From: Congzhengia minquanensis | GTDB lineage: Bacteria > Bacillota > Clostridia > UBA1381 > UBA9506 | Reading direction: 5' to 3' | DNA length: 64,000 bases | NCBI RefSeq assembly: GCF_014384785.1 | Contig: NZ_JACRSU010000003.1 | Location: 124,001 to 188,000 of the forward strand | Shown here: positions 17,123 through 25,538 of the stretch, in pieces | Layout of the letters: every line of letters starts with the position of its first letter | How positions within the stretch are numbered: position 1 is the first letter of the stretch | Notes under the pieces: model-generated | What the model was told of the DNA's origin: nothing | Databases searched by the model: none | The model's input: the letters and a program-made list of their open reading frames with translations, nothing else | Translations under genes and position numbers: made by a program

Positions 17123-17151
17123 ATAGTATCATTAATTTCAGCCGTTGTCAA
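17123..17151 (-). promoter_or_regulatory. Promoter of the asd-dapA-dapB operon
   Basis: Minus strand: TTGACA (17151-17146), 17 bases, TACTAT (17128-17123), just upstream of the L box. Confidence 0.75.
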
Positions 17152-17191
17152 CAGCATTTTAAATAAATTATGAAATTTTTTCAAAAACACC

Positions 17192-17220
17192 TTGATTAAA
17201 GCACAAATAGCATGTATAAT
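17192..17220 (+). promoter_or_regulatory. Promoter of yajC
   Basis: TTGATT (17192-17197), 17 bases, TATAAT (17215-17220), about 50 bases before the start. Confidence 0.7.
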
Positions 17221-17272
17221 TATATAGAAATATCAAAAACATATTGGTAAATATTGAAAGGAGAATTATTTC

Positions 17273-17650
17273 ATGGAGAACGCTGGTATGGGTGGATGGA
17301 TGGGAACCATCCTTTGGCTCGTTATCATGATTGGTCTTTTTTATTTTATGCTGATTAGACCGCAGAAGAAAAAGGAAAAGGAAACAAAGGCAATGCTGGA
17401 GGCCGTTAAGGTGGGCGACAGTGTTACTACAATCGGCGGTATTGTCGGCAAAATTTTAAAAATTAAGGATGATAAGGTTTGCATCGAAATCGGTGACAGA
17501 ACGCACAAGCACCCAATGACGATTAAGCGTGAAGCAATCGCAACGGTTGTGCCCTGCACAAAAAGTCCTAAAAAACAAAAGATAGAAGAAATTCCGGAAG
17601 ACATTGACGATGCAGATGATACGGAAACAGAAACCAATTCGGAAGAATAA
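17273..17650 (+). CDS. yajC: Sec translocon accessory subunit YajC
   Basis: 125 residues. A single N-terminal membrane helix (about 10-28) is followed directly by the family motif LIRPQKKKEKE. Then comes the small beta domain VKVGDSVTTIGGIVGKILKIKDDKV, with a charged Asp/Glu-rich tail. YajC associates with SecDF at the membrane. AAAGGAG precedes the ATG. A small membrane protein gene of the TIGR04086 type follows, as in many Clostridia. Confidence 0.93.
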   Translation: MENAGMGGWMGTILWLVIMIGLFYFMLIRPQKKKEKETKAMLEAVKVGDSVTTIGGIVGKILKIKDDKVCIEIGDRTHKHPMTIKREAIATVVPCTKSPKKQKIEEIPEDIDDADDTETETNSEE

Positions 17651-17757
17651 TTTTTTTTCATAATTTTTCTTTCGGAATTGATTTTTTGAAGGAAAGAAAA
17701 GTTGCACGATAAATAATCGATTTGCTTTCTTTGGAAATTTATCGTATAAATCGCCCG

Positions 17758-17796
17758 CCTGCCGAATATGCTTTAACAAGATAAATCGGCAGGAGG
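17758..17796 (+). promoter_or_regulatory. Hairpin overlapping the ribosome site of the TIGR04086-type gene
   Basis: CCTGCCGA (17758-17765) is complementary to TCGGCAGG (17786-17793). The right arm overlaps the AGGAGG ribosome site at 17791-17796. Folding would restrict translation of the downstream gene. No known riboswitch class is recognised. Confidence 0.5.
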
Positions 17797-17803
17797 TTTG
17801 TTT

Positions 17804-18238
17804 ATGTATAGTGAAAACATTAAAACAATGGATACCGCAGGTGGGCTTCGGGCCGCTGCGGGCGGATTTGCGCGGGGTATTATCACAGCGGCGGTGTTCA
17901 CACTCGTTGTGTTTGCACTGTTTGCATGTATTTTGGCATACACCGCGGTTTCAGAGAGCGCAATTCCCATTATTTCGACGGCAGTTCAAGCGGCAGGCGC
18001 GCTGATTGCGGGCTTTTGCACGGCGAAAAGGTCAGGCAGCCGCGGCTTTTTGTCAGGTTTAGCGGCAGGGCTTGGATATATATTAATTATCTGGTTCATT
18101 GCATCGCTGGCCGGCGACGGATTTTATGTGGGAAAACACTTTTTGTCCATGCTGGGGTTTTCTGCCTTAGGCGGCGCTGTTGGCGGCGTTATGGGCGTGA
18201 ACTTAAAAAGCGGCAGGAGCAACAAGCGCAAACGGTAA
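17804..18238 (+). CDS. TIGR04086-type small integral membrane protein
   Basis: 144 residues with four predicted membrane segments (about 24-50, 58-76, 80-102, 110-130) and a basic C-terminal tail. The length, topology and position right after yajC match the TIGR04086 family, which in many Clostridia is followed by the SCIFF peptide gene scfA and its maturase. Here cmk follows instead and no cysteine-rich peptide is present in the gap. I choose the ATG at 17804, seven bases after AGGAGG, over an in-frame TTG at 17798. Function unknown. Confidence 0.75.
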   Translation: MYSENIKTMDTAGGLRAAAGGFARGIITAAVFTLVVFALFACILAYTAVSESAIPIISTAVQAAGALIAGFCTAKRSGSRGFLSGLAAGLGYILIIWFIASLAGDGFYVGKHFLSMLGFSALGGAVGGVMGVNLKSGRSNKRKR

Positions 18239-18276
18239 TGTTTTTTATACGAATGATACAATGTGAAATTTGTATT

Positions 18277-18317
18277 GGGCGGAGCTGTGCGTAACTTACG
18301 GCTCCGCCCCTGTTTTT
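18277..18317 (+). terminator. Terminator after the TIGR04086-type gene
   Basis: GGGCGGAGC (18277-18285) pairs with GCTCCGCCC (18301-18309), followed by CTGTTTTT. Confidence 0.75.
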
Positions 18318-18342
18318 ATCCATATCGGGAAGGAAGTAACAC

Positions 18343-19014
18343 ATGTTTAAGGTTGCAATCGACGGCCCCGGCGGCGCCGGAAAAAGCACAATTTCAAAGG
18401 CCGCAGCAAAGCAAAAAGGGTTTGTTTATATCGACACCGGCGCAATGTACCGCGCGGCGGCGCTTTTTTGCATGCGGCAGGGTATTGATATTCAAAACAA
18501 TCCCGAACGGGCAGCGGCAGCGGTTGACACAATTTCAATTGACATTGACTATCAGCAGGACGGGCAGCATATCTATTTAAACGGTGAGGACGTATCGGAA
18601 CAAATCCGCACGCCCGAGGTTTCCATGGGTGCGTCTGAGGTTTCGGCAATCGGCAAAGTTCGCGAGCGGCTGGTGGCCTTTCAGCAGGAGCTGGCAGCAT
18701 CGAAAAACGTGATTATGGACGGCCGGGACATCGGAACAAAAGTGCTTCCCGACGCGCAGGTGAAAATTTTTCTCACCGCTTCGGCCGAGGTCCGCGCAAA
18801 ACGGCGCTATGACGAGCTTGTGGCAAAGGGTGATGACGTGTCGTTTCACGAGGTGCTGAAAGACATTGAAAAGCGGGACAGAAACGACGAAACCAGGGCG
18901 GTTTCGCCGCTGAAGCCTGCGGAAGACAGCGTTTTGCTCGACACCAGCGCGCTAAGCTTTGCGGAGTCTTTACAAGCGGTTGTTGACATCATTGATAAAA
19001 AATTAAAGAATTAA
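18343..19014 (+). CDS. cmk: Cytidylate kinase
   Basis: 223 residues. It phosphorylates CMP and dCMP. The P-loop is AIDGPGGAGKST (5-16), and YIDTGAMYRAAA and DGRDIGTKVLPDA are characteristic. GGAAGGAAG lies eight bases before the ATG. cmk-plsC-ispH/S1 is a classic Clostridia operon and the order is kept here with 16- and 5-base gaps. Confidence 0.97.
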   Translation: MFKVAIDGPGGAGKSTISKAAAKQKGFVYIDTGAMYRAAALFCMRQGIDIQNNPERAAAAVDTISIDIDYQQDGQHIYLNGEDVSEQIRTPEVSMGASEVSAIGKVRERLVAFQQELAASKNVIMDGRDIGTKVLPDAQVKIFLTASAEVRAKRRYDELVAKGDDVSFHEVLKDIEKRDRNDETRAVSPLKPAEDSVLLDTSALSFAESLQAVVDIIDKKLKN

Positions 19015-19030
19015 CTGAAAGGATGTTTTA

Positions 19031-19609
19031 TTGTTGTTATCCTTTTTAAAATTTTTGGTACATATTTTTTGCCAGGTTGTTTTTTTCGTAAAGCTTATCG
19101 GAAAAGAAAACCTGCCCAGTGAAGGACCTGTTATTCTGGCGGTGAACCACACCAGTCTGTGGGACCCGCCGGTGCTGATTGCATCGGTTCCGCGCCACAT
19201 GCGTGTAATGGCGAAAAAAGAGTTGTTCGACCATAAAATGCTCAGCCCCATTTTAAAAATAGCGGACGCATTTCCGGTATCCCGGGGGTCAAACGACATC
19301 GGTGCGATTAAAACCGCGCTGCAAACGCTGAAAGAAGGCGACATGTTCACCATTTTCCCCTCTGGAAAACGAGTGCTGGCAAATGAATCGTCTGAGGCAA
19401 AGGCAGGCGTTGCGCTGATTGCGGCGCGCAGTGGTGCACCGGTTATTCCCGTGGCTATGCGGGGGGGGTATAAGCCGTTTCATCAGGTGAAAATATATTT
19501 CGGCCAGCCAGTCACCATGAAGCCTGTCAACGGCAAAAAACCGACTGGGGACGAGCTGAAAGCCTTTGCAGATGAGATTATGGAGAAAATTGAGTCCTTG
19601 GGAGTGTGA
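19031..19609 (+). CDS. plsC: 1-acyl-sn-glycerol-3-phosphate acyltransferase
   Basis: 192 residues, TTG start behind GAAAGGA. It makes phosphatidic acid at the membrane. The acyltransferase motifs are NHTSLWDPPVL (HX4D), then FPVSRGSND and IFPSGKR (an FPEG-type motif with Ser in place of Glu). An N-terminal hydrophobic segment anchors it. It is the middle gene of the cmk operon. Confidence 0.92.
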   Translation: MLLSFLKFLVHIFCQVVFFVKLIGKENLPSEGPVILAVNHTSLWDPPVLIASVPRHMRVMAKKELFDHKMLSPILKIADAFPVSRGSNDIGAIKTALQTLKEGDMFTIFPSGKRVLANESSEAKAGVALIAARSGAPVIPVAMRGGYKPFHQVKIYFGQPVTMKPVNGKKPTGDELKAFADEIMEKIESLGV

Positions 19610-19614
19610 TAAAA

Positions 19615-21624
19615 ATGGAACTTCGGGTAGCCAAAACAGCGGGCTTTTGCTTTGGCGTTGCCAGAGCGCTGGATATGGTGGAGGCCTGTGCGGCGGAGCC
19701 GGATAAAACATATCACACCTTAGGTCCCATCATTCACAACAAACACGTTGTGGACGAGCTGGCGCAGCGGGGAATTTCCCCTGTTGACGCGGTGGACATG
19801 GTGGGCCAAAGCGAAAACCTCATTGTCCGCACCCACGGCGTGGGCAAATCGGTTTACGATGAAATGGAAAGCCGCGGCATTGGCGTTGTGGACGTGACGT
19901 GTCCTTTTGTTAAAAAAATTCACAATATTGTAGAGAAACACCATCGGGAAGGGTATGCCATTGTAATTGTCGGCGACAAGAATCACCCCGAGGTGCGGGG
20001 GATTAACGGCTGGTGTGAAAACGCTGCGGTAATTTTAGCCACCGAAGAGGAGGCAAAAAAAGCAAAATTTGGTGAAAAACCGGTTTGCGTGGTGTCGCAA
20101 ACCACATTTGTACAAAATATTTTCAAAAAAATTGTATTTTTTTTAAAAAAAACTTGCAATGATATAGTGATATTTGATACAATATGTAGTGCGACTGAAG
20201 AAAGGCAAAAGGAAGCTTATGAGCTGGCAAAAGCCTCGGACGTGATGTTGGTCCTGGGCGGGCGCAACAGTTCAAATACCCAGAAGCTTTACTCCATATG
20301 CAAAAGTGTGTGTGATAATACGTTTCTATTAGAGCATATCGGAGAGCTGGATTCAGCCTGCAATTTTGACTCAAAGAAAGTCGGAATTACTGCGGGGGCG
20401 TCCACTCCCGCGGTCATAATAAAGGAGGCAATTTGTAAGATGGAAAATTTTGAAAGCTTTGAATCCCTGGTTGAGGAGTCTTTAAAGACTTTAAATACCG
20501 GTGACGTCGTGAAAGGAACGGTCATTGAAGTTCGGCCAAACGAGGTTATCGTAGACTTGGGCGCAAAGCAAGACGGATTTATTCCCGCTGCCGAAATTTC
20601 TGACGACCCTATGGTAACGACATCTGATGTTGTAAAACCCGGCGATGAAATTGAGGTATTCGTTGTCCGCGTGAACGATGCGGACGGCAATATCATTCTT
20701 TCTAAAAGAAAGCTTGATTCAGCAAAAACTTGGGAAAATGTGAAGAAAGCATTTGAAGACGGAACCGTTTTGGAAGGCAAAGTTACCGAAACAGTGAACA
20801 AGGGCATGATTGTGGTTTACAAAGGCTACAAGGTGTTTGTTCCCGAATCTCAGGCAAGCGAACGCCGCATGTCTGACCTTTCCGGCTTCGTTGGCAAGGT
20901 TGTTGCTTTCAAAATCATTGATATAAATGACAGGAGGAAACGCTTGGTCGGCTCTGTGAGGGCTGTTTTAGAGGCACAGAGAAAAGAACTGGAAGAAAAG
21001 TTCTGGGCAGATGCGGCTGTTGGCAACATTTACACCGGTGTGGTGAAATCTTTAACCAACTTCGGTGCGTTTGTGGACATTGGCGGCGTTGACGGCTTGG
21101 TACATATCTCTGAGCTGAGCTGGTCGCACATTAAGCATCCGTCTGAGGTGCTTTCCGAAGGCGATTCCATTCAGGTTTATATCAAGGATATTAACGAAGA
21201 AACAAAGAAAATTTCTTTAGGCTTTAAAAAAGCTGAGGACAACCCCTGGGAAATTGTGAAGTCTAAAATCGAAGTGGGCGGCACAACCACAGTGAAAATT
21301 GTGAGAATTATGCCTTATGGCGCATTTGCGGAAATCATTCCCGGCGTTGACGGTTTGATTCACATTTCTCAAATTGCAAACCGCAGAATCGACAAGCCCC
21401 AGGACGAGCTCTCTTTAGGTCAGGAAGTTGAAGTGAAAGTTACGGACATTGACTGGGATAACAAAAAAATTGCCCTTTCTATCCGTGCGCTTATCCAGCC
21501 TGAAGAAGAACAGGCGGAAGCCTCAGTTTCTGCTGTGTCGGCAGAAGAACCGGCGGCGGAGCTGGAGGCTGAAGAAGCTCCTGTGGAAGAAGTTCCTGCT
21601 GAAGAAACGGCAACAGAAGAATAA
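19615..21624 (+). CDS. ispH: IspH (HMBPP reductase) fused to ribosomal protein S1-type domains
   Basis: 669 residues. Residues 1-285 are IspH, the iron-sulphur enzyme that makes IPP and DMAPP in the MEP pathway. The cluster cysteines C12, C96 and C191 are present, as are the active-site H41, H74, H124 and E126. Residues about 300-625 contain four S1 RNA-binding repeats (for example IYTGVVKSLTNFGAFVDIGG and VKIVRIMPYGAFAEIIPG), followed by a Glu/Ala-rich tail. This bifunctional fusion is known in Clostridia. The ATG at 19615 with GGGAGTG upstream is preferred over a GTG that overlaps the plsC stop. Confidence 0.96.
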   Translation: MELRVAKTAGFCFGVARALDMVEACAAEPDKTYHTLGPIIHNKHVVDELAQRGISPVDAVDMVGQSENLIVRTHGVGKSVYDEMESRGIGVVDVTCPFVKKIHNIVEKHHREGYAIVIVGDKNHPEVRGINGWCENAAVILATEEEAKKAKFGEKPVCVVSQTTFVQNIFKKIVFFLKKTCNDIVIFDTICSATEERQKEAYELAKASDVMLVLGGRNSSNTQKLYSICKSVCDNTFLLEHIGELDSACNFDSKKVGITAGASTPAVIIKEAICKMENFESFESLVEESLKTLNTGDVVKGTVIEVRPNEVIVDLGAKQDGFIPAAEISDDPMVTTSDVVKPGDEIEVFVVRVNDADGNIILSKRKLDSAKTWENVKKAFEDGTVLEGKVTETVNKGMIVVYKGYKVFVPESQASERRMSDLSGFVGKVVAFKIIDINDRRKRLVGSVRAVLEAQRKELEEKFWADAAVGNIYTGVVKSLTNFGAFVDIGGVDGLVHISELSWSHIKHPSEVLSEGDSIQVYIKDINEETKKISLGFKKAEDNPWEIVKSKIEVGGTTTVKIVRIMPYGAFAEIIPGVDGLIHISQIANRRIDKPQDELSLGQEVEVKVTDIDWDNKKIALSIRALIQPEEEQAEASVSAVSAEEPAAELEAEEAPVEEVPAEETATEE

Positions 21625-21636
21625 GAATACGAAATT

Positions 21637-21670
21637 AGCAGCGCAAATTTATTTTGCGCTGCTTTGTTTT
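21637..21670 (+). terminator. Terminator of the cmk-plsC-ispH operon
   Basis: AGCAGCGCAAA (21637-21647), short loop, TTTGCGCTGCT (21653-21663), then TTGTTTT. Confidence 0.85.
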
Positions 21671-21703
21671 TGGGAAAGTTTGTGAAATAGGAGTGCGTGA
21701 AAT

Positions 21704-23857
21704 ATGAAAAATGAATTGAATTTTAATCATATCCACCCTTTTATGGCGGTCCGCCGGGAACAGTTTGCTGATTTGCAGAAAAAAGCGGAACAATCTCCTT
21801 GGAAGGAAATGAAACAGGATGCGCGAAAGCGGTTATATGAGTTGCAGTTTAACCCAGACGATTGTTTCATTCTTCGCTGTAACAGTGTGTGCGATATAGC
21901 AGACGCTGCGGCACTTCTTTATATCTTGGAACCACCGTTGAGAAAGCAATGCGTTCAAAAGCTGCTGGATATCATTGGGTTTTGGCAGCCGGAGGTTCCG
22001 GGCAATCTTTATGACGAGATGTATCACTCCGCCGGAGACCACTGGATTGGAGCAATTCCTCCAGGGGCGGCGTTTGTAAACTGCCTCTTGGCGCTGGACA
22101 TTATTTATGACGACCTTACAAAAGAACAGCGTTTATTTTGTGAACAGACGTTAGAAACCATTGCGGAAAATTATATTCAAAACGATGAAAACCATATGGT
22201 GGCAATTTTAGGCGTCAGAGGGTTATGGGCGCTGTATCAAGGGCAAAAAGAGCAGCTGTTTCAGGCGTGGGAATCTTGGAAAGAGCTGTTTATGGGCTAC
22301 ATCACAGAAGACGGCGCAGGCGTAATGAGCATAGACTATTCGGTTGACCGCTTTGTTCGGGGAAATCGTGTTTCAAAAATTATTTTGCCTATTGTAATGG
22401 ACTTTACAGGACTGGACAAGTCCTTTTACCAAAACCAGAAAGTAATTCACTTCACCGAATGGGCGTTGGGCTATACCTATACTCCAGCGAAAAACATGTG
22501 GTTGATTGGGGATACATTGTTAACAACCGGAGTAAAAGAGGCAGAATCACTATTTTTGGTTTACGGTGCAGCAAAGTATTCAAAAAAAGCAGCAGAGTTT
22601 GCAGCATGGCTTATGAAGGGCAGGCCTCCTCAGGGAAAGCTGTTAAATTACCTTTTGCTAAAAGATGATTTTGAAAAAAAACGCGCGCCGAAAAGCCAAA
22701 TTTTAAAAGACGGCGGTGCATGGTTTTATGAAGATATAGAGAATAAAGATTCCCTGGCGGGAGTTTTATGGAACAGCACAATTTTTGACGGACACGGACA
22801 TAAAGAAATAAATTCTGTCAACCTTGCGGCCTATGGTCACCGTCTATACGTCAATGCCGGTTACAGTGGCTGGGGCAGCGGCGCAGAAGGTTTTACTTGG
22901 AATTATATTAACCAGCGTGCGCTTTCCGCAAACACTGTTTTGGTGGATTACGACTATCGCATTGTGTTTGATCCTGAAGAAAAAAATGACCATCAGTTAA
23001 AGAGCGGTGCGGGTATTGTTGAAGGCTTTTCCTCTGAGAAGCTGTGCTATGCTTTGGGTGATTCAGGCAGTGCACTGCCCAATGCAGTTCACAGACGTGG
23101 TTTTGTTATGGTGGCCGGTGAAAATGACGCATCTGGATATTTCCTTTTGTTGGACAGCGTCGATGCGGGAAATAAAATGACTGTAGTGCACCGCCCCTTT
23201 TCAGATGCGTACAAAATAGAAAAGAAGGACACAGAATATGTATGGAAAGTAGAAAATGCTGGTCTTTCTGTTTTTCTTGCTACACCGCCCTCTGACACAG
23301 AAATGATTGACGGAATTGTTGCAGACCGTATTTCCATATTGAACAAGAATTTTCAGCAGCAGCATATCGGTTTTAAAATAAAAAGCCTGCTGGCAAGCTA
23401 TTCCGCCGGAACAATGGCGGCGACAGTCTTATTTCCTTTTGATGAGACGCATAAAAAGCCCATTCTGCAAAGAACAAAAGCGGGAGCAAAATTAATTTAT
23501 TCCCATCAGGAGGATTTATTGCTGACAACAAATTGCGGTGATGGAGAAACAAGATTTAACGGCGCAGCGGCGATTGTCCGCAGAACAGGCAGCGGCTGTA
23601 AGTGGTTTTTTGCGCAGCATGCGACAGATTTTAACTGCATGGGGAGTGGATTTCATTCCACCCGCCCGGTGTCTGTATTTTTTGACGGAACAGCAGGAAT
23701 GTATACGGCGCAAGCCGATACGGAATTTACATTGTTTGTAAATTCAGGTGAAAGGGTTCTTATTGGTGCAAAACAGTCAAAAGTATTGGAAAAGGATAGT
23801 GGAAAAATTTCATTTTTGTTGCCTGCTGGCACAAATTCTATAAGAATCGTAAAATAA
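21704..23857 (+). CDS. Heparinase II/III-like polysaccharide lyase-type protein
   Basis: 717 residues, no signal peptide. The N-terminal half (about 20-330) is an all-helical toroid (FVNCLLALDIIYDDLTKEQR and similar helices). From about 350 comes a beta-sandwich with the heparinase II/III pattern GHGHKEINSVNLAAYGHRLYVNAGY. Family members cleave uronic-acid-containing polysaccharides by beta-elimination. Substrate is unassigned and the cytoplasmic location suggests action on imported oligosaccharides. AGGAG lies 11 bases before the ATG. It is a single-gene unit between two terminators. Confidence 0.75.
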   Translation: MKNELNFNHIHPFMAVRREQFADLQKKAEQSPWKEMKQDARKRLYELQFNPDDCFILRCNSVCDIADAAALLYILEPPLRKQCVQKLLDIIGFWQPEVPGNLYDEMYHSAGDHWIGAIPPGAAFVNCLLALDIIYDDLTKEQRLFCEQTLETIAENYIQNDENHMVAILGVRGLWALYQGQKEQLFQAWESWKELFMGYITEDGAGVMSIDYSVDRFVRGNRVSKIILPIVMDFTGLDKSFYQNQKVIHFTEWALGYTYTPAKNMWLIGDTLLTTGVKEAESLFLVYGAAKYSKKAAEFAAWLMKGRPPQGKLLNYLLLKDDFEKKRAPKSQILKDGGAWFYEDIENKDSLAGVLWNSTIFDGHGHKEINSVNLAAYGHRLYVNAGYSGWGSGAEGFTWNYINQRALSANTVLVDYDYRIVFDPEEKNDHQLKSGAGIVEGFSSEKLCYALGDSGSALPNAVHRRGFVMVAGENDASGYFLLLDSVDAGNKMTVVHRPFSDAYKIEKKDTEYVWKVENAGLSVFLATPPSDTEMIDGIVADRISILNKNFQQQHIGFKIKSLLASYSAGTMAATVLFPFDETHKKPILQRTKAGAKLIYSHQEDLLLTTNCGDGETRFNGAAAIVRRTGSGCKWFFAQHATDFNCMGSGFHSTRPVSVFFDGTAGMYTAQADTEFTLFVNSGERVLIGAKQSKVLEKDSGKISFLLPAGTNSIRIVK

Positions 23858-23886
23858 AAAAGCGGGTTTTGTACCCGCTTTTTTAT
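23856..23886. terminator. Bidirectional terminator between the lyase-like gene and mscL
   Basis: AAAAGCGGGT, loop TTTGT, ACCCGCTTTT, with A and T tracts on either side of the stem. Confidence 0.88.
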
Positions 23887-24329
23887 GATTCATCTATACT
23901 TGTTTCCTCAGTTAGAGGCATTTCCTGCTCTTTTTCTTTTAGTAAATCACGAATTTGTGTAAGCAGTTCTTCCGTGGTTGGTCCTTTTTCGATTTCTTCG
24001 ATAATTTCCTGCTTTCTTTCCAGTTTCTTTCTTGCGGTATTAATCAGTTTGACAAACAGAAAAATAGAGAACGCGATGATTAAAAAATCGAGAATGTTTT
24101 GAAGGAACATGCCGTAGTTAATGGAGTTAACCGTGCCGTCTGCCGCAGTGGACAGAACAAACTTTAAATCTTTTAAATCAATTCCAGAGGTAAGCATTCC
24201 GATTACTGGCGTGATGACGTCGCCCACCAGCGAGGTGACAATTTTTCCGAAAGCGCCGCCAATGACAACACCAACGGCCATGTCGATGACGTTTCCCTTA
24301 AATGCGAACTCTTTAAATTCTTTCCACAT
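23883..24329 (-). CDS. mscL: Large-conductance mechanosensitive channel
   Basis: 148 residues. The start MWKEFKEFAFKGNVIDMAVG leads into TM1 (GVVIGGAFGKIVTSLVGDVI, about 19-42). A periplasmic loop, TM2 (about 78-100) and a C-terminal helical bundle with LLTQIRDLLK follow. MscL opens under extreme membrane tension to release solutes. A short gap separates it from the DUF5131 gene upstream on the same strand. Confidence 0.96.
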   Translation of the reverse strand: MWKEFKEFAFKGNVIDMAVGVVIGGAFGKIVTSLVGDVITPVIGMLTSGIDLKDLKFVLSTAADGTVNSINYGMFLQNILDFLIIAFSIFLFVKLINTARKKLERKQEIIEEIEKGPTTEELLTQIRDLLKEKEQEMPLTEETSIDES

Positions 24330-24362
24330 GTTTTATCCCCTCCGTTTTCGTTCAATATGCAG

Positions 24363-25085
24363 TTATCTTTCTCCTGAATATTCTAAATTTGCGCGGCGCG
24401 CCTGAGCGTGTTGAAATTTGCGTTTAATTTTATAAAGCTTGCCGTCTTTTTTTAGCCGTGCCCCGGTTTGCTGAAAGTGAAAGGGTACACCTGCCTCTAT
24501 GCACTGACGCCGTATGTCCAGCACCCAGTCGAAATCGCACACCCGGGCGTTTTCGCCGGATTCGCCGCCCACGGCAACCTGTTTTATCCCATTTAAGTAA
24601 GGCGTTAAGTCCATTGCAGAAAGCAGCGGCGAACAAATAATCAGCTTTCGCTGAATGGGCAGATTGGTAAAAATTTCAAGGCGCTTTTTTGCCTGTTCCG
24701 CGTTTTCCACCGAACATCCCACGGTGACATTTTTGTAGCCTTCGCCCCAGTCTGGGGGAATACAGTCTAAAAACCGGTGGGGACGTTTGGTAAAAAACAT
24801 GAAGTGAAGGTCTTGCCTTTGCCGCATCATGTCCCAAGCCTGAGGACGCCAAACATCTGCTGCGTCCAATAAAAAGTCTGACGTAAAGCAGGTGTAAACC
24901 AATTCGCCGGGCGCAACTTTATAGCTTCCGTCCCGTTTCTTTTTTACAGGCAAATCAAAGCTGGCGGTTTGTTTTACCTCTGATGCGTCCCGGTCATATT
25001 TTGCATCGGAACGGTAAACGTAACAGTTTTCACAGCCTGCACTTACTTTTTTGCACCCGTGCCAAAGGTTCCAATTAACCGACAT
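24363..25085 (-). CDS. DUF5131 family protein (phage Gp37/Gp68-like)
   Basis: 240 residues. The start NWNLWHGCKKVSAGCENCYVY carries the C-x(7)-C-x(2)-C cysteine arrangement of this family. Later blocks FFTKRPHRF, VGCSVENAEQAKKRL and AVGGESGENARVCDFDWV are also typical. The family is found in phages and bacterial chromosomes; it has a radical-SAM-like cysteine cluster but no settled function. It lies one base downstream of the VOC gene, so both are on one transcript. Confidence 0.85.
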   Translation of the reverse strand: MSVNWNLWHGCKKVSAGCENCYVYRSDAKYDRDASEVKQTASFDLPVKKKRDGSYKVAPGELVYTCFTSDFLLDAADVWRPQAWDMMRQRQDLHFMFFTKRPHRFLDCIPPDWGEGYKNVTVGCSVENAEQAKKRLEIFTNLPIQRKLIICSPLLSAMDLTPYLNGIKQVAVGGESGENARVCDFDWVLDIRRQCIEAGVPFHFQQTGARLKKDGKLYKIKRKFQHAQARRANLEYSGER

Positions 25086-25086
25086 A

Positions 25087-25470
25087 TCAAAGGGGCGTAG
25101 GTCTGAAAATCAAATGGAAAATGTTGCCCTCGATGTCGCGGAAGAAAAAGGTTTTAATGCCCTTGGGCGAAACCGCAACATCGGTAACAACCTCCACTTT
25201 TTCCACTTTTAATTTTTCCACCATTTCGTCAAAGCCGTCTTCTGTAACAGACAGGGCAAAGTGGCGAATTCCCCATTCTTTCGGTTCTGTGGGGCGGCAG
25301 TCGCCGCTGCATGCGATTATCTCCAGCATCGAACCGTCGGCAGCCTTTACAAAATAAGTGCCTTTGCCGTTGTCATAAACAATTTCAAATCCAAACAGCT
25401 TAACATACCAGTCGGTTAAGGCTTTTGAGTCTTTTGCCAAAACCGCAATGTGTTCAATTCCTGTTATCAT
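25087..25470 (-). CDS. VOC superfamily (glyoxalase-like) protein
   Basis: 127 residues, two beta-alpha-beta-beta-beta units. The start GIEHIAVLAKDSKALTDWYVKLFGFEIVYD and the C-terminal FFRDIEGNIFHLIFRP are typical of glyoxalase/dioxygenase metal-binding proteins, with H6, E58 region and the final E114 region as possible ligands. Substrate unknown. Immediately followed by the DUF5131 gene. Confidence 0.85.
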   Translation of the reverse strand: MITGIEHIAVLAKDSKALTDWYVKLFGFEIVYDNGKGTYFVKAADGSMLEIIACSGDCRPTEPKEWGIRHFALSVTEDGFDEMVEKLKVEKVEVVTDVAVSPKGIKTFFFRDIEGNIFHLIFRPTPL

Positions 25471-25538
25471 TTGATCTCCTTCCTTTCGTCATAATTTAAC
25501 AAAATACATTATATAATTATTTAAGGAAGTTGTCAAAC

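Noticed and set aside
16982..17173. Rightward 63-codon frame upstream of yajC
   Set aside because: It lies inside the lysine riboswitch, whose conserved blocks explain the sequence fully on the other strand.
18239..18342. SCIFF peptide gene scfA after the TIGR04086-type gene
   Set aside because: The gap is about 100 bases, is filled by a terminator, and has no cysteine-rich frame.
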